A DNA stretch of 64,000 nucleotides from Pantoea latae (lineage in GTDB: Bacteria; Pseudomonadota; Gammaproteobacteria; Enterobacterales; Enterobacteriaceae), in the NCBI RefSeq assembly GCF_002077695.1, contig NZ_MWUE01000023.1, forward strand, positions 1 to 64,000, given 5' to 3'. The notes under the pieces were generated by a model. That model was not told the origin of the DNA. It worked only from the letters and a program-made list of their open reading frames with translations, and made no database searches. Made by a program: the position numbers and the translations under genes. Positions 21,181 through 35,870 of this stretch are shown piece after piece; position 1 is the first letter of the stretch, and every line of letters begins with the position of its first letter.

Positions 21181-21199
21181 CGCTGACTGGACTCATGCT

Positions 21200-21817
21200 G
21201 TGATCACAAAACTCACTTCGCTGCTTAAGGCAGCCGGTATTTCCCTCTCCGATCAACAAAAAGAGCAGCTGGTCGCCTACGTCGGCCTGCTGGACAAGTG
21301 GAACAAGGCCTACAACCTGACCTCGGTACGCGATCCGCAGCAGATGCTGGTGCGCCATATACTCGACAGCATCGTGGTGGCGCCGCATCTCAAGGGCGAA
21401 CGCTTTATCGATGTTGGCACCGGGCCGGGTCTGCCCGGTATTCCGCTCGCCATCGTTCTGCCGCAGGCGCACTTCACGCTGCTCGACAGCCTGGGCAAGC
21501 GCGTGCGCTTTTTGCGCCAGGTGCAGCATGAGCTGGGATTAACCAACGTTACGCCGGTGCAGAGCAGGGTAGAAGCGTTCCCGTCTGAACCGCCGTTTGA
21601 CGGCGTGATCAGCCGCGCCTTCGCCTCGCTGCAGGATATGGTGAGCTGGTGCCACCATCTGCCTTCTGCTCAGGGCTGCTTTTATGCGCTGAAAGGGGTG
21701 CGTCCGGATGAGGAGATTGCCAGCCTGCCGGCCGGTTTTCGCCTGGTCTCGGTGAACGCGCTGAACGTACCGGAACTGGACGGCGAGCGCCATCTGGTGG
21801 TGATCGCCCGCGAATAG
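21200..21817 (+). CDS. rsmG: 16S rRNA (guanine527-N7)-methyltransferase RsmG (GidB)
   Basis: A 205-residue SAM-dependent methyltransferase that modifies G527 of 16S rRNA; loss gives low-level streptomycin resistance in many bacteria. Motif I is [17 protein letters not shown], and the N-terminal segment [20 protein letters not shown] is characteristic. The start is GTG at 21200, as in E. coli, because the nearby ATG at 21195 is out of frame. It is co-transcribed with mnmG. Confidence 0.96.
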   Translation: MITKLTSLLKAAGISLSDQQKEQLVAYVGLLDKWNKAYNLTSVRDPQQMLVRHILDSIVVAPHLKGERFIDVGTGPGLPGIPLAIVLPQAHFTLLDSLGKRVRFLRQVQHELGLTNVTPVQSRVEAFPSEPPFDGVISRAFASLQDMVSWCHHLPSAQGCFYALKGVRPDEEIASLPAGFRLVSVNALNVPELDGERHLVVIARE

Positions 21818-22410
21818 CCCTAAAGGGAGCAGGGATTAAGCCTGGCGACGGCGTTTGGCTTACTGCAGACGCTGTTTAAAAATCAGGCATTCGATGCGGC
21901 CGCGCCGTCCAGTTTTAATCGTGGCGGCCGCGGAATAAGGTTAACAACAGAGGCGGAAATTATCCGAAAAGCTCTGTTACATTTAACGTTTAATTCACAT
22001 TTATTTATCAGGAAGATCACTTCTGCGGTCAACGAAGCGGGAGCAGATAATCACGTGGGAAAATATATCAGGGTAATAACTCCGCGTGCGTAATATCAAT
22101 TTAACGTTCTTAACGCACTCTGGGTTGTCAATGCGCCGTTTTTATCGAAAATAGCGCGGATTTAGCCCGCTGATAATTGCAACTCACTGATTTAATTGCT
22201 TTCAAGCGTGATATAATAGCCTTCAATATTGTTTGTCACCAATTTTGAAGTGGGGCAGGGTGTTTAGAATGTGATCTAAAGCACGCTTTAAACGCAAGTC
22301 TAATGCGGAATTTCACCTGAATCGGTCGCTGATTCCACCTGACGATGTTTAGAAAAATAGCCGTTCGGAAAGAAATTTAAATAATTGTTCACCTTTTGGC
22401 TACTTACGGA
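21818..22410. other. Gene-free upstream region of the atp operon
   Basis: About 590 A/T-rich bases between rsmG and the atp promoter with no credible gene. A second -10-like TATAAT at 22212-22217 (weak -35) could be an extra atp promoter. TGTGATCTAAAGCACG at 22270-22285 is a weak half-conserved CRP-like site. Nothing else stands out. Confidence 0.6.
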
Positions 22411-22438
22411 TTGAAATCGCAGGTGCGGCCCGTATAAT
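22411..22438 (+). promoter_or_regulatory. Main atp operon promoter
   Basis: -35 TTGAAA (22411-22416), 16-base spacer, -10 TATAAT (22433-22438). Sequence and placement match the principal unc/atp promoter of E. coli, about 90 bases upstream of atpI. Confidence 0.85.
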
Positions 22439-22530
22439 TTGCACGGCTTTTGCTGCTTGACTCGAGTGAGTAAAGGCAGTCTTATACGACACGCGACATA
22501 CCCCTTATGGGGCAGGAGAGTAACAGCGCC

Positions 22531-23738
<1,208 letters not shown>

Positions 23739-23757
23739 TTTTTTTCTCAACACTAAG

Positions 23758-24106
<349 letters not shown>

Positions 24107-24139
24107 ATAAGTTACTCACTTAATTAGAGGCATTGTGCA

Positions 24140-24610
24140 GTGAACATTAACGCAACAATCCTCGGCCAGGCCATCGCGTTCATCCTGTTTGTCGCGTTCT
24201 GCATGAAGTACGTATGGCCGCCGATCATGGCAGCCATCGAAAAGCGCCAGAAAGAAATTGCTGAAGGCCTTGCTTCTGCTGAACGCGCGAAGAAAGATTT
24301 GGATCTCGCGCAGGCTAATGCGACCGACCAGCTGAAAAAAGCGAAGGAAGAAGCTCAGGTCATTATCGAGCAGGCGAACAAACGCCGCACTCAGATTCTG
24401 GACGAAGCGAAAACTGAAGCTGAGAACGAACGTAACCGCATCGTGGCGCAAGCGCAGGCAGAGATCGACGCCGAGCGTAAACGTGCCCGCGAAGAGCTGC
24501 GTAAGCAAGTCGCGTTGCTGGCAATGGCTGGCGCCGAGAAGATCATCGAACGTTCCGTGGATGAAGCTGCTAACAGCGACATCGTTGATAAACTGGTCGC
24601 TGAACTGTAA
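24140..24610 (+). CDS. atpF: ATP synthase F0 subunit b (AtpF)
   Basis: A 156-residue peripheral-stalk subunit. One N-terminal membrane helix (about residues 5-25) is followed by a long charged coiled coil. The start is GTG at 24140 after TTAGAGGC. Two copies link F0 to subunit delta. Confidence 0.97.
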   Translation: MNINATILGQAIAFILFVAFCMKYVWPPIMAAIEKRQKEIAEGLASAERAKKDLDLAQANATDQLKKAKEEAQVIIEQANKRRTQILDEAKTEAENERNRIVAQAQAEIDAERKRAREELRKQVALLAMAGAEKIIERSVDEAANSDIVDKLVAEL

Positions 24611-24624
24611 GGAGGGAGGGGCTG

Positions 24625-25158
24625 ATGTCTGAACTGATTACTGTAGCTCGCCCCTACGCCAAAGCAGCTTTTGACTTTGCTGTTGAGCATCAAAGTATCG
24701 AACGCTGGCAATCTATGCTGGCGTTTGCCGCGACCGTAGCACGCAATGAGCAAATGGCCGATCTTCTCTCTGGCGCGCTGGCGCCGGAAGCGTTGTCGGC
24801 TTCTTTCATTGCCGTCTGCGGCGATCAATTAGATGAGCAGGGCCAGAACCTGATTAAGGTGATGGCTGAGAACGGACGTTTGACCGCGCTTCCGGCTGTA
24901 CTGGAGCAGTTCATTCAACTGCGCGACGCCTATGAGGCGACGGCGGAAGTTGACGTGATTTCCGCCAGTACGCTGAGTGACAGCCAGCTGACCAAAATCA
25001 GCGCCGCGATGGAAAAACGTCTGTCACGCAAAGTTAAGCTGAATTGCAAAATTGATAAGTCTGTCATGGCAGGCGTGATCATCCGTGCGGGTGATCTGGT
25101 GATTGATGGCAGCGTGCGCGGCCGTCTTGAGCGTCTGGCAGACGCCTTGCAGTCTTAA
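24625..25158 (+). CDS. atpH: ATP synthase F1 subunit delta (AtpH)
   Basis: A 177-residue stalk protein joining the b dimer to the crown of F1. The N-terminal helical domain begins [19 protein letters not shown] and the C-terminal motif is [21 protein letters not shown] strong AAGGAGGGAGGGG ribosome site precedes it, 14 bases after atpF. Confidence 0.97.
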   Translation: MSELITVARPYAKAAFDFAVEHQSIERWQSMLAFAATVARNEQMADLLSGALAPEALSASFIAVCGDQLDEQGQNLIKVMAENGRLTALPAVLEQFIQLRDAYEATAEVDVISASTLSDSQLTKISAAMEKRLSRKVKLNCKIDKSVMAGVIIRAGDLVIDGSVRGRLERLADALQS

Positions 25159-25172
25159 GGGGACTGGAGCAT

Positions 25173-26714
<1,542 letters not shown>

Positions 26715-26720
26715 TGTCTG

Positions 26721-26746
26721 GCGGCCTGTCTGAAAAGGCAGGCCGC
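26721..26746. other. Hairpin between atpA and atpG
   Basis: GCGGCCTG (26721-26728) and CAGGCCGC (26739-26746) form an 8-bp stem in the 52-base gap, just before the atpG ribosome site GAGGAG. Confidence 0.55.
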
Positions 26747-26766
26747 AAGGCTTTGAGGAGAAGCTT

Positions 26767-27633
26767 ATGGCCGGCGCAAAAGAGATACGTAACAAGATTG
26801 GAAGCGTGAAAAACACGCAGAAAATCACCAAAGCGATGGAAATGGTCGCCGCCTCCAAAATGCGTAAAACGCAGGAACGCATGGCGGCCAGCCGTCCGTA
26901 TGCAGATACCATGCGCAAAGTGATCGGTCACCTTGCGTTAGGTAATCTGGAATACAAGCACCCTTACCTGCAAGAGCGCGACGTTAAGCGCGTCGGCTAC
27001 CTGGTCGTTTCCACTGACCGCGGGCTTTGTGGTGGTTTGAACATTAACCTGTTCAAAAAATTGCTGGCAGATATGAAGGCCTGGTCCGATAAAGGCGTAC
27101 AGAGCGATCTGTCGATCATCGGCTCCAAAGGTCTGGCGTTCTTCGGCTCCGTAGGCGGCAACATCGTGGCTCAGGTCACCGGCATGGGCGACAAACCTGC
27201 CCTGTCCGATCTGATTGGCCCGGTAAAAGTGATGTTGCAGGCTTACGACGAAGGGCGTATCGACAAGCTCTATGTCGTCAGCAACAAGTTCAATAACACC
27301 ATGTCTCAGACTCCGACCATTACCCAACTGCTGCCGTTACCGCCAGCGGAAGGTGAAGAAGAGATGAAGGCGAAGACCTGGGATTACCTGTACGAACCCG
27401 ATCCGAAAGCGCTGCTGGATACCCTGCTGCGTCGTTATGTCGAATCGCAGGTTTATCAGGGTGTGGTGGAAAACCTGGCCAGTGAGCAGGCCGCACGTAT
27501 GGTGGCGATGAAAGCCGCAACCGACAACGGCGGAAATCTGATCAAAGAGCTGCAGTTGGTGTACAACAAAGCTCGTCAGGCCAGCATCACCCAGGAACTC
27601 ACCGAGATCGTCTCGGGAGCCTCCGCGGTTTAA
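26767..27633 (+). CDS. atpG: ATP synthase F1 subunit gamma (AtpG)
   Basis: A 288-residue central rotor shaft. The two terminal coiled-coil helices (start [20 protein letters not shown], end [15 protein letters not shown]) flank a Rossmann-like middle with [11 protein letters not shown]. One residue longer than the E. coli protein. Confidence 0.98.
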   Translation: MAGAKEIRNKIGSVKNTQKITKAMEMVAASKMRKTQERMAASRPYADTMRKVIGHLALGNLEYKHPYLQERDVKRVGYLVVSTDRGLCGGLNINLFKKLLADMKAWSDKGVQSDLSIIGSKGLAFFGSVGGNIVAQVTGMGDKPALSDLIGPVKVMLQAYDEGRIDKLYVVSNKFNNTMSQTPTITQLLPLPPAEGEEEMKAKTWDYLYEPDPKALLDTLLRRYVESQVYQGVVENLASEQAARMVAMKAATDNGGNLIKELQLVYNKARQASITQELTEIVSGASAV

Positions 27634-27641
27634 CCAGGTAA

Positions 27642-29060
<1,419 letters not shown>

Positions 29061-29084
29061 TAACGGTTTCCCGGGAGGACAGAT

Positions 29085-29504
29085 ATGGCTATGACTTATC
29101 ACCTGGACGTCGTCAGCGCGGAGAAACAGCTTTTCTCCGGCCTGGTGCAGAAAATTCAGGTGTCAGGTAGCGAAGGCGAACTGGGGATCTTCCCTGGCCA
29201 CGCGCCGCTGCTGACTGCCATCAAGCCTGGAATGATCCGTATCGTGAAGCAGCACGGCGAAGAGGAGTTTATTTACCTCTCTGGCGGCGTGCTGGAAGTG
29301 CAGCCGGGCAGCACCACCGTTCTGGCCGATACCGCTATCCGCGGTACTGACCTGGATGAAGCGCGTGCGCTGGAAGCGAAACGCAAAGCAGAAGAGCATA
29401 TGAACAGCAGCCACGGTGACGTGGACTACGCTCAGGCCTCTGCGGAGCTGGCGAAAGCCATTGCTAAACTGCGCGTGATCGAGCTGACCAAAAAAGCGAT
29501 GTGA
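29085..29504 (+). CDS. atpC: ATP synthase F1 subunit epsilon (AtpC)
   Basis: A 139-residue rotor subunit and intrinsic ATPase inhibitor. An N-terminal beta-sandwich ([13 protein letters not shown], then [19 protein letters not shown]) is followed by the two-helix inhibitory domain. Last gene of the operon, with a strong terminator 20 bases on. Confidence 0.97.
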   Translation: MAMTYHLDVVSAEKQLFSGLVQKIQVSGSEGELGIFPGHAPLLTAIKPGMIRIVKQHGEEEFIYLSGGVLEVQPGSTTVLADTAIRGTDLDEARALEAKRKAEEHMNSSHGDVDYAQASAELAKAIAKLRVIELTKKAM

Positions 29505-29524
29505 TCAGGCTTTATGCGTCACGA

Positions 29525-29555
29525 AATGCCAGCCCTTCGGGCTGGCATTTTTTTT
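29525..29555 (+). terminator. Terminator of the atp operon
   Basis: A strong stem AATGCCAGCCC / GGGCTGGCATT closing a TTC-type loop, directly followed by a run of eight or more T. A classical rho-independent terminator. Confidence 0.93.
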
Positions 29556-29664
29556 GTCCGCGCGTCGCTGGCGGCGCGCGCCTAATTTCGACCTGAGAAA
29601 AATGTAGTAATCTCAGAGGTAAACCGTTTAACTTTCGCATGTCAAAAACTCTGTCAGGATGGTT

Positions 29665-31035
29665 ATGTCTAACAGCGCAATGAGCGTGGTGATCCTTGCT
29701 GCCGGCAAGGGCACCCGTATGTATTCCGATCTGCCCAAAGTTCTGCACACCCTTGCAGGCAAGCCCATGGTTCAGCACGTGATCGACGCCGCCACCGGCC
29801 TCGGCGCGCAGCATATTCATCTGGTCTACGGCCACGGCGGCGACCGCCTGAAGGCGACGCTGACCGAGCCGTCGCTTAACTGGGTGCTGCAGGCGGAGCA
29901 GCTGGGCACCGGTCACGCGATGCAGCAGGCGGCGCCCGCCTTCGCCGACGACGAAGATATTCTGATGCTCTACGGCGATGTGCCGCTGATCTCTCAGGAG
30001 ACGCTGCAGCGCCTGCGCGACGCTAAACCCGAAGGCGGCATCGGCCTGCTGACGGTGGTGCTGGACGACCCGAGCGGCTACGGGCGCATCGTGCGCGAAA
30101 AAGAGGCCATTGTCGGCATCGTCGAGCAGAAAGACGCCTCGCCCGACCAGCTGAAAATCACTGAAATCAACACCGGCATCCTGATCGCCAACGGCGGTGA
30201 CCTGAAGCGCTGGCTGGCGCAGCTCACCAACAACAACGCGCAGGGCGAATACTACATCACCGATATTATTGCGCTGGCGCATCAGGAAGGCCGCCGCATC
30301 AACGCGGTGCATCCGGCGCGCGCCAGCGAGACCGACGGCGTCAACAACCGCCTGCAGCTGGCGACGCTGGAGCGGGTTTATCAGCACGAACAGGCGGAAA
30401 AACTGCTGCTGGCGGGCGTAATGCTGCGCGATCCGGCGCGCTTCGATCTGCGCGGCGTGCTGCGTCACGGCCGCGACGTTGAGATTGACGTCAATGTGAT
30501 TATTGAAGGCCAGGTAAAACTGGGCGATCGGGTGAAAATCGGCGCGGGCTGCATCATTAAAAACAGCGTGATTGGCGACGACTGTGAAATCAGCCCCTAT
30601 TCGGTAATCGAGGATGCCAGCCTCGCCGCCGACTGCACCGTCGGGCCTTTTGCCCGTCTGCGTCCCGGCAGCGAGCTGGCGCAGGCCGCGCACGTCGGCA
30701 ACTTCGTCGAGATGAAAAAGGCGACGCTGGGCAAAGGTTCGAAGGCAGGACATCTGAGCTATCTCGGCGACGCGGAGATCGGCGCCAACGTCAATATCGG
30801 CGCGGGCACCATCACCTGCAACTACGACGGCGCCAACAAATCGAAAACGGTCATTGGCGACAACGTCTTCGTCGGCTCCGACACCCAGCTGGTGGCGCCG
30901 GTCAACGTAGCGGCGGGCGCCACTATCGCGGCGGGCACCACGGTGATGAAAGACGTGACCGAGGCCGCGCTGGTCTACAACCGTAAAGAGCAGAACAGCA
31001 AAGCGAGCTGGCAGCGTCCGGCGAAGAAAAAGTGA
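29665..31035 (+). CDS. glmU: Bifunctional UDP-GlcNAc pyrophosphorylase / glucosamine-1-phosphate acetyltransferase GlmU
   Basis: A 456-residue enzyme that acetylates GlcN-1-P and couples GlcNAc-1-P to UTP, giving UDP-GlcNAc for peptidoglycan and LPS. The N-terminal uridyltransferase has [17 protein letters not shown]; the C-terminal left-handed beta-helix has hexapeptide repeats ([17 protein letters not shown]). The start is ATG 29665 (MSNSAMSVV), giving the E. coli length; an in-frame ATG at 29659 overlaps the ribosome site AGGA. The C-terminus ends in basic PAKKK. Confidence 0.97.
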   Translation: MSNSAMSVVILAAGKGTRMYSDLPKVLHTLAGKPMVQHVIDAATGLGAQHIHLVYGHGGDRLKATLTEPSLNWVLQAEQLGTGHAMQQAAPAFADDEDILMLYGDVPLISQETLQRLRDAKPEGGIGLLTVVLDDPSGYGRIVREKEAIVGIVEQKDASPDQLKITEINTGILIANGGDLKRWLAQLTNNNAQGEYYITDIIALAHQEGRRINAVHPARASETDGVNNRLQLATLERVYQHEQAEKLLLAGVMLRDPARFDLRGVLRHGRDVEIDVNVIIEGQVKLGDRVKIGAGCIIKNSVIGDDCEISPYSVIEDASLAADCTVGPFARLRPGSELAQAAHVGNFVEMKKATLGKGSKAGHLSYLGDAEIGANVNIGAGTITCNYDGANKSKTVIGDNVFVGSDTQLVAPVNVAAGATIAAGTTVMKDVTEAALVYNRKEQNSKASWQRPAKKK

Positions 31036-31041
31036 TTTTTA

Positions 31042-31165
31042 GCGGCCAGCCGCGTGCTGGCCGCCGCAGTAACACAATAATAATCCCCACTCTCTACAAG
31101 GCTCGGGGAGCCCGGCAAAGCCGGTTATCAGGTCGTATGACAACGAAAGATGGCCGAAAGCCATC
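31042..31165 (+). promoter_or_regulatory. Structured glmU-glmS junction and glmS leader
   Basis: Hairpins lie at 31042-31064 (GCGGCCAGC/GCTGGCCGC), 31100-31112 (GGCTC/GAGCC), 31112-31124 (CCGGC/GCCGG) and 31149-31165 (GATGGC/GCCATC), the last ending 18 bases before the glmS ATG. In E. coli this junction is cut by RNase E and the glmS leader is activated by the small RNA GlmZ. The same control is likely; the GlmZ gene is not in this window. Confidence 0.55.
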
Positions 31166-31183
31166 AGGTCAGGAATAACATTT

Positions 31184-33013
31184 ATGTGTGGAATTGTAGG
31201 TGCAGTAGCGCAGCGCGATATCGCAGAGATCCTGCTGGAAGGTCTGCGTCGCCTGGAGTATCGCGGGTATGATTCGGCCGGTCTGGCCGTGGTCGATCGT
31301 CAGGGGCACGTGACGCGCCTTCGTCGCGTCGGCAAGGTGCAGATGCTGGCGGAGGCCGCCGAGCAGCAGCCGCTAATCGGCGGCACCGGCATCGCCCATA
31401 CGCGCTGGGCAACGCACGGCGAACCGTCGGAAGCCAACGCGCATCCGCACGTCTCCGGGCCGATTATCGTGGTGCACAACGGGATTATCGAAAACCATGA
31501 GCCGCTGCGCGAAGCGCTGACGGCGCGCGGCTATCGCTTCGTCTCCGAAACCGACACCGAAGTGGTGGCGCATCTGGTGCACTGGGAGCAGAAACAGGGC
31601 GGCACGCTGCGCGAAGTGGTGCTGCGCGTTATTCCCCAGCTGCGCGGCGCCTATGGCATGGTGATCATGGACAGCCGCGATCCGTCGCTGCTGGTGGCCG
31701 CGCGCTCAGGCAGTCCGCTGGTGATTGGCCGCGGCGTCGGTGAGAACTTTATCGCCTCCGATCAGCTGGCGCTGCTGCCGGTAACGCGCCGCTTTATCTA
31801 TCTGGAAGAGGGCGACATCGCCGAAGTCAGCCGTCGCGACGTCACTATCGTCGATCGCGCGGGCAATGCGGTGCAGCGTGCCGAGATCGAATCGAGCGTG
31901 CAGTATGACGCCGGCGATAAAGGCCTTTACCGCCACTATATGCAGAAAGAGATCTACGAACAGCCGATGGCGATTAAAAACACCTTAACCGGTCGTTTCA
32001 GCCACGGCGAAGTCGATCTCAGCGAGCTGGGTCCGCGCGCTGAAGCGCTGCTGAGCCAGGTCGAGCATATTCAGATCATCGCCTGCGGCACCTCCTATAA
32101 CTCCGGCATGGTGGCGCGCTACTGGTTTGAGTCGCTGGCGAACATCCCGTGTGACGTCGAGATTGCCTCTGAATTTCGCTATCGCAAATCCGCAGTGCGT
32201 AAAAACAGCCTGCTGATCACCCTGTCGCAGTCTGGCGAAACCGCCGATACGCTGGCGGCGCTGCGCCTTTCAAAAGAGCTGGGCTACCTCGGTTCGCTGG
32301 CGATCTGCAACGTGGCCGGCTCGTCGCTGGTGCGCGAGTCCGATCTGGCGCTGATGACCAAAGCGGGCACCGAAATCGGCGTCGCCTCGACCAAAGCCTT
32401 TACCACCCAGCTGACCGTGCTGCTGATGCTGGTGGCGAAGCTGGGCCGCCTGCGCGGCATGTCGGCAGAGATCGAACATGATATCGTGCACGGCCTGCAG
32501 GCGCTGCCGAGCCGCATCGAGCAGATGCTGGCGCAGGACAAGCGTATCGAGCTGCTGGCGGAAGATTTCTCCGACAAGCATCACGCGCTGTTCCTCGGTC
32601 GCGGCGATCAGTACCCAATCGCCATGGAAGGGGCGCTCAAGCTGAAAGAGATCTCCTATATCCACGCGGAAGCCTACGCCGCTGGCGAGCTGAAGCACGG
32701 CCCGCTGGCGCTGATCGACGCCGATATGCCGGTGATCGTGGTGGCGCCCAACAACGAGCTGCTGGAAAAACTGAAGTCGAATATTGAAGAGGTGCGCGCG
32801 CGCGGCGGCCTGCTGTACGTGTTCGCCGATCAGGACGCCGGCTTTAGCGACAGCGACGGCATGAAGATTATCTCCTTGCCGCACGTGGAAGAGGTGATCG
32901 CGCCGATCTTCTACACTGTGCCGCTGCAGCTGCTCTCCTATCACGTCGCGCTGATTAAAGGCACCGACGTGGACCAGCCGAGAAACCTGGCGAAGTCCGT
33001 CACGGTAGAGTAA
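31184..33013 (+). CDS. glmS: Glutamine-fructose-6-phosphate aminotransferase GlmS
   Basis: A 609-residue enzyme that makes glucosamine-6-phosphate, the entry to amino-sugar synthesis. The N-terminal class II glutaminase has nucleophile Cys2 ([10 protein letters not shown]), [12 protein letters not shown] and [11 protein letters not shown]. The C-terminal half has two SIS isomerase domains ([24 protein letters not shown]) and ends LAKSVTVE. It is 148 bases downstream of glmU. Confidence 0.98.
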   Translation: MCGIVGAVAQRDIAEILLEGLRRLEYRGYDSAGLAVVDRQGHVTRLRRVGKVQMLAEAAEQQPLIGGTGIAHTRWATHGEPSEANAHPHVSGPIIVVHNGIIENHEPLREALTARGYRFVSETDTEVVAHLVHWEQKQGGTLREVVLRVIPQLRGAYGMVIMDSRDPSLLVAARSGSPLVIGRGVGENFIASDQLALLPVTRRFIYLEEGDIAEVSRRDVTIVDRAGNAVQRAEIESSVQYDAGDKGLYRHYMQKEIYEQPMAIKNTLTGRFSHGEVDLSELGPRAEALLSQVEHIQIIACGTSYNSGMVARYWFESLANIPCDVEIASEFRYRKSAVRKNSLLITLSQSGETADTLAALRLSKELGYLGSLAICNVAGSSLVRESDLALMTKAGTEIGVASTKAFTTQLTVLLMLVAKLGRLRGMSAEIEHDIVHGLQALPSRIEQMLAQDKRIELLAEDFSDKHHALFLGRGDQYPIAMEGALKLKEISYIHAEAYAAGELKHGPLALIDADMPVIVVAPNNELLEKLKSNIEEVRARGGLLYVFADQDAGFSDSDGMKIISLPHVEEVIAPIFYTVPLQLLSYHVALIKGTDVDQPRNLAKSVTVE

Positions 33014-33031
33014 TTATTTAATTCATTATGT

Positions 33032-33069
33032 ATCCGGTAATAAATGACAGTTATTACCGGATTTTTTTG
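33032..33069 (+). terminator. Terminator of glmS
   Basis: A perfect 12-bp stem ATCCGGTAATAA (33032-33043) / TTATTACCGGAT (33051-33062), 7-base loop, followed by T7. Strong rho-independent terminator. Confidence 0.93.
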
Positions 33070-33460
33070 TTTCCCCTATTGAAATTCCCTGTTTCTTTTG
33101 AAGAAAGCTTTTACTATCCTTAAGTTGCTATTAAACCCACACATATTTTATGTTCGCTTAATTATTCATGTTAAAAGAATGTTCTTTTTGCGATGTCTTT
33201 ACGGACATTACCCCGGTTGTTTCTTTTCAAATGAGAAAGCGCTAGTAAACCAGGTAAGATGCGATACGTACTCCGTATTACATCAAGCAAATACGCTGTC
33301 GTTATATGTGTTTTTTCCTATTTTGAACGATCATGTTATGGGATTTGTTAATTTTAAATTTAAGGTGATTTTTTAAACCGCAAGAGTCTCTTGAGTTTTT
33401 TTTCAGCGCAAAGATAATAAGAGAAAAGCGTAATAAAATTACTAATAGTGATATTTATTT
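33070..33460. other. AT-rich accessory stretch without a credible gene
   Basis: This stretch is strikingly A/T-rich against the G/C-rich neighbours. A 92-codon frame at 33098-33376 begins with TTG, lacks a convincing ribosome site and shows no family resemblance, so I do not call it. The region lies at the junction where E. coli carries a different set of genes between glmS and pstS. Confidence 0.5.
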
Positions 33461-33475
33461 TATTGAGGGATTTTT

Positions 33476-33703
33476 ATGCATGGACGCAATGAATACCGGG
33501 AAAATTTAATTCGTATGCTGGCGTGTAGCGCTTTTTCTGCAGCCGCGCTGGCTGCTACAGGCTTAAGCTGTTACAGCATCAGCAGAAGGTGCGTCATGCT
33601 CTCAGTGACCGTCTGGCTACGTGCCCGCCGCTCCCACCGTGTATCACCCTTACACGCGTCGCGCTTTATGACCAGGCTGGGTGCCGCTGCAGAAGCTGGA
33701 TAA
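33476..33703 (+). CDS. Small unrecognised protein, possibly a frameshifted exported peptide
   Basis: A 75-codon frame with a good ribosome site (GAGGGA, five bases before the ATG). Residues 14-32 are hydrophobic and signal-like (MLACSAFSAAALAATGLSC), but there is no clean lipobox. From about residue 45 the translation turns Arg-rich (LRARRSHRV), whereas another frame from 33612 reads SGYVPAAPTVYHPYTRRAL and then stops. That looks more protein-like and suggests a one- or two-base frameshift near 33600. It sits 27 bases upstream of the next gene and could be its operon partner. No family recognised. Confidence 0.35.
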   Translation: MHGRNEYRENLIRMLACSAFSAAALAATGLSCYSISRRCVMLSVTVWLRARRSHRVSPLHASRFMTRLGAAAEAG

Positions 33704-33730
33704 TCTATCGCAAACATAAGGAAAAGCATT

Positions 33731-34543
33731 ATGAACTGGACGCATGTACTGTTGGCTGGCTACGCAGGAGCCGTGATTTCTGCGGTTGTCGCGCTGATGC
33801 GTAAAAAAGGCTGGATTGGGCGAATTAGCGCTATCGTACTGACGTTAGCGGCGATTGCGCTCTGGAATGTTATGGATGCATATTATTTAAAAAATCAGAC
33901 TAACCAGAATATAGATCAGCAGCTGGATGCTGCCATGGCAAGCATGCCAACCTGGCAGGTGCTAAAAGAGCAGGAGCCGGAAAAGGTGGAGCAAATACGT
34001 GCTCAGGCTGCATTGATGATAAAGGCGGGCAAGCGCGAGCAGCAGGTTATTGACTCTATACAGCCGCAAATCCTGGCCATCCAGAAAAATCGGCTGGCGT
34101 ATGCGCCGGACGAACAGGTTGTGGCGGTGATGCAGGTTAATGTTGCTCAAATTGAAGCCGTGCAGCAGGTCAGCGATGATGCCTGCTACCGATTCCTTTT
34201 CCCCGAGGTTAAAGGCGGGATAAACCCCACCAAACTCATTCCTCAGACTGTAATGTCACAGCGAATAAAAGCAGATGTGGCGATGATGCGCGCCGCCTGG
34301 GGGCCTGACAAACATATTGTCACTAGCGAAGAGCGGCAGCATGCGCAACTCAGCGCGCGCAAAGTGATACAAATGATGGTGCCGACATATGGTCAGAACC
34401 TGGAAATCTTAAACGATCCGCGCAAAGGAGCGGAGAAAGAAAAGATAACCTGCAATCTCTATAAAGATCTGTGGCGCAATGTACTGGCGCTGCCGCAAAA
34501 CGAAGCCGCAGGTATTATTCGTATGGCGATGACTGCAGAATAG
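33731..34543 (+). CDS. Membrane-anchored protein of unknown function
   Basis: A 270-residue protein I do not recognise. Two hydrophobic segments at about 5-23 and 29-47 form an N-terminal anchor. They are followed by a helical, Gln-rich domain with two cysteines (152 in DDACYRF and 241 in ITCNLYKDLW) that could form a disulfide if exported. The ATG follows AAGGAAAAG. Codon use looks less G/C-biased than in the neighbouring housekeeping genes. It lies between glmS and the Pho boxes and is the best candidate for a real but uncharacterised accessory gene here. Confidence 0.7.
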   Translation: MNWTHVLLAGYAGAVISAVVALMRKKGWIGRISAIVLTLAAIALWNVMDAYYLKNQTNQNIDQQLDAAMASMPTWQVLKEQEPEKVEQIRAQAALMIKAGKREQQVIDSIQPQILAIQKNRLAYAPDEQVVAVMQVNVAQIEAVQQVSDDACYRFLFPEVKGGINPTKLIPQTVMSQRIKADVAMMRAAWGPDKHIVTSEERQHAQLSARKVIQMMVPTYGQNLEILNDPRKGAEKEKITCNLYKDLWRNVLALPQNEAAGIIRMAMTAE

Positions 34544-34614
34544 CCGTACAGATTATGGGCGCGACAGTAGTTGATCGCTGAACCGCCCGCTAGACTGCTT
34601 TTGTAGTCCGATCT

Positions 34615-34665
34615 TTGTCATAAATCTGTCATATTTCCTACATTTCACTGTCATCAAACTGTCCT
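34615..34665 (+). promoter_or_regulatory. Two Pho boxes upstream of pstS
   Basis: Box 1 is TTGTCATAAATCTGTCAT (34615-34632) and box 2 is CTGTCATCAAACTGTCCT (34648-34665). Each is a pair of CTGTCAT-type repeats at 11-bp pitch, and the boxes start 33 bp (three turns) apart. They are the expected PhoB sites for induction under phosphate starvation. Confidence 0.92.
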
Positions 34666-34740
34666 ATTTTCCCTCCTGCAGCAATCACTGACTCCAACTA
34701 CAACGGCTTCAAGCCTGAGATAAACTCCCCTGGAGGGAAC

Positions 34741-35784
34741 ATGACACTGATGCGTAGCACCGTAGCCCGAATCCTTACCGCCACTCTCGCCGTCAGCGCG
34801 GTCTCTGCCTTTGCAGCCACCGATTTGACGGGCGCGGGCGGTACTTTCCCGGCGCCGGTTTATGCCAAGTGGGCAGCAGAATATCAGCAAGCCACCGGTA
34901 GCAAAGTTAACTACCAGGGCATTGGTTCATCCGGCGGCGTTAAGCAGATCATCGCGAAAACCGTGGATTTCGGTGCGTCAGATGCGCCGATGAAAGAGGA
35001 AGACCTGCAGAAAAACGGCCTGTTTCAGTTCCCGACCGTGATTGGCGGCGTTGTGCTGGCCGTGAACATTCCGGGCGTGAAATCAGGCGGCCTGACGCTC
35101 GACGGCAAAACCGTTGGCGACATCTACCTGGGCAACATCAAAAAGTGGAACGATCCGGCGATCGCTAAGCTGAACCCGGGCGTAAAACTGCCAGAGACCA
35201 ATATCAACGTGGTGCGCCGCGCGGATGGTTCCGGCACCTCCTTCGTTTTCACCAGCTACCTGGCGAAGGTGAACGAAGAGTGGAACAGCAAAATCGGCAA
35301 AGGCAACACCGTTAACTGGCCGACCGGTCTGGGCGGCAAAGGCAACGACGGCGTTGCGGCGTTCGTTCAGCGTCTGCCGGGCTCTATCGGCTACGTGGAA
35401 TACGCCTATGCCAAGCAGAACAACCTGACCTACACCAAACTGGTCGACGCTGACGGCAAGCCGGTCGCGCCGAGCGAAACCAGCTTCTCTAACGCGGCGA
35501 AAGGCGCGGACTGGAGCAAATCCTTCGCGCAGGACCTGACCTTCCAGAAAGGCAATGATGCGTGGCCGATCACCTCCACCACCTTCATTCTGGTCTACAA
35601 AGATCAGGCGAACGCCGAGAAAGGCAGCGAAGTGCTGAAATTCTTCGACTGGGCCTACAAAAACGGCGACAAAACCGCGACCAGCCTGGACTACGCAACC
35701 CTGCCGGAGAGCGTAACGCAGCAGATCCGCGACGCCTGGAAAGCCAATATCAAAGACAGTTCAGGCAAGGCGCTGTACCAGTAA
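34741..35784 (+). CDS. pstS: Phosphate-binding periplasmic protein PstS
   Basis: A 347-residue high-affinity phosphate receptor. The signal peptide ends near SAFA (residues 20-23), giving mature [19 protein letters not shown]. Phosphate-contacting segments [19 protein letters not shown] and [10 protein letters not shown] are intact. The first ATG (34741) sits close to GGAGGG; the second in-frame ATG (34753) is too far from it. First gene of pstSCAB-phoU. Confidence 0.97.
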   Translation: MTLMRSTVARILTATLAVSAVSAFAATDLTGAGGTFPAPVYAKWAAEYQQATGSKVNYQGIGSSGGVKQIIAKTVDFGASDAPMKEEDLQKNGLFQFPTVIGGVVLAVNIPGVKSGGLTLDGKTVGDIYLGNIKKWNDPAIAKLNPGVKLPETNINVVRRADGSGTSFVFTSYLAKVNEEWNSKIGKGNTVNWPTGLGGKGNDGVAAFVQRLPGSIGYVEYAYAKQNNLTYTKLVDADGKPVAPSETSFSNAAKGADWSKSFAQDLTFQKGNDAWPITSTTFILVYKDQANAEKGSEVLKFFDWAYKNGDKTATSLDYATLPESVTQQIRDAWKANIKDSSGKALYQ

Positions 35785-35796
35785 GCGAACAACTCC

Positions 35797-35843
35797 GGCC
35801 GGACGCGCGTCCGGCCAGATCGACGGGCGGCCGCGCGCCGCCC
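35797..35843. other. Two GC-rich hairpins between pstS and pstC
   Basis: A perfect 20-bp palindrome GGCCGGACGCGCGTCCGGCC (35797-35816) is followed by GGGCGGC/GCCGCCC (35825-35843, 5-base loop). With no U-tract, they probably stabilise the pstS message and attenuate the membrane genes, giving binding protein in excess. Confidence 0.65.
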
Positions 35844-35870
35844 TGACAACTTCTGAAGAATGAGACTTCT

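Noticed and set aside
22270..22285. CRP-like site upstream of atpI
   Set aside because: Only one half matches TGTGA well and it lies about 140 bases above the -35; too weak to call as a feature.
33098..33376. 92-codon frame in the AT-rich patch after glmS
   Set aside because: It starts with TTG, has no convincing ribosome site and reads like random AT-rich sequence (Phe, Lys, Ile, Leu).
33589..33804. 71-codon frame overlapping the start of the unknown membrane protein
   Set aside because: It overlaps two better-supported frames, is Cys/Arg-rich and lacks a ribosome site. Only a frameshift hypothesis in this area was kept.
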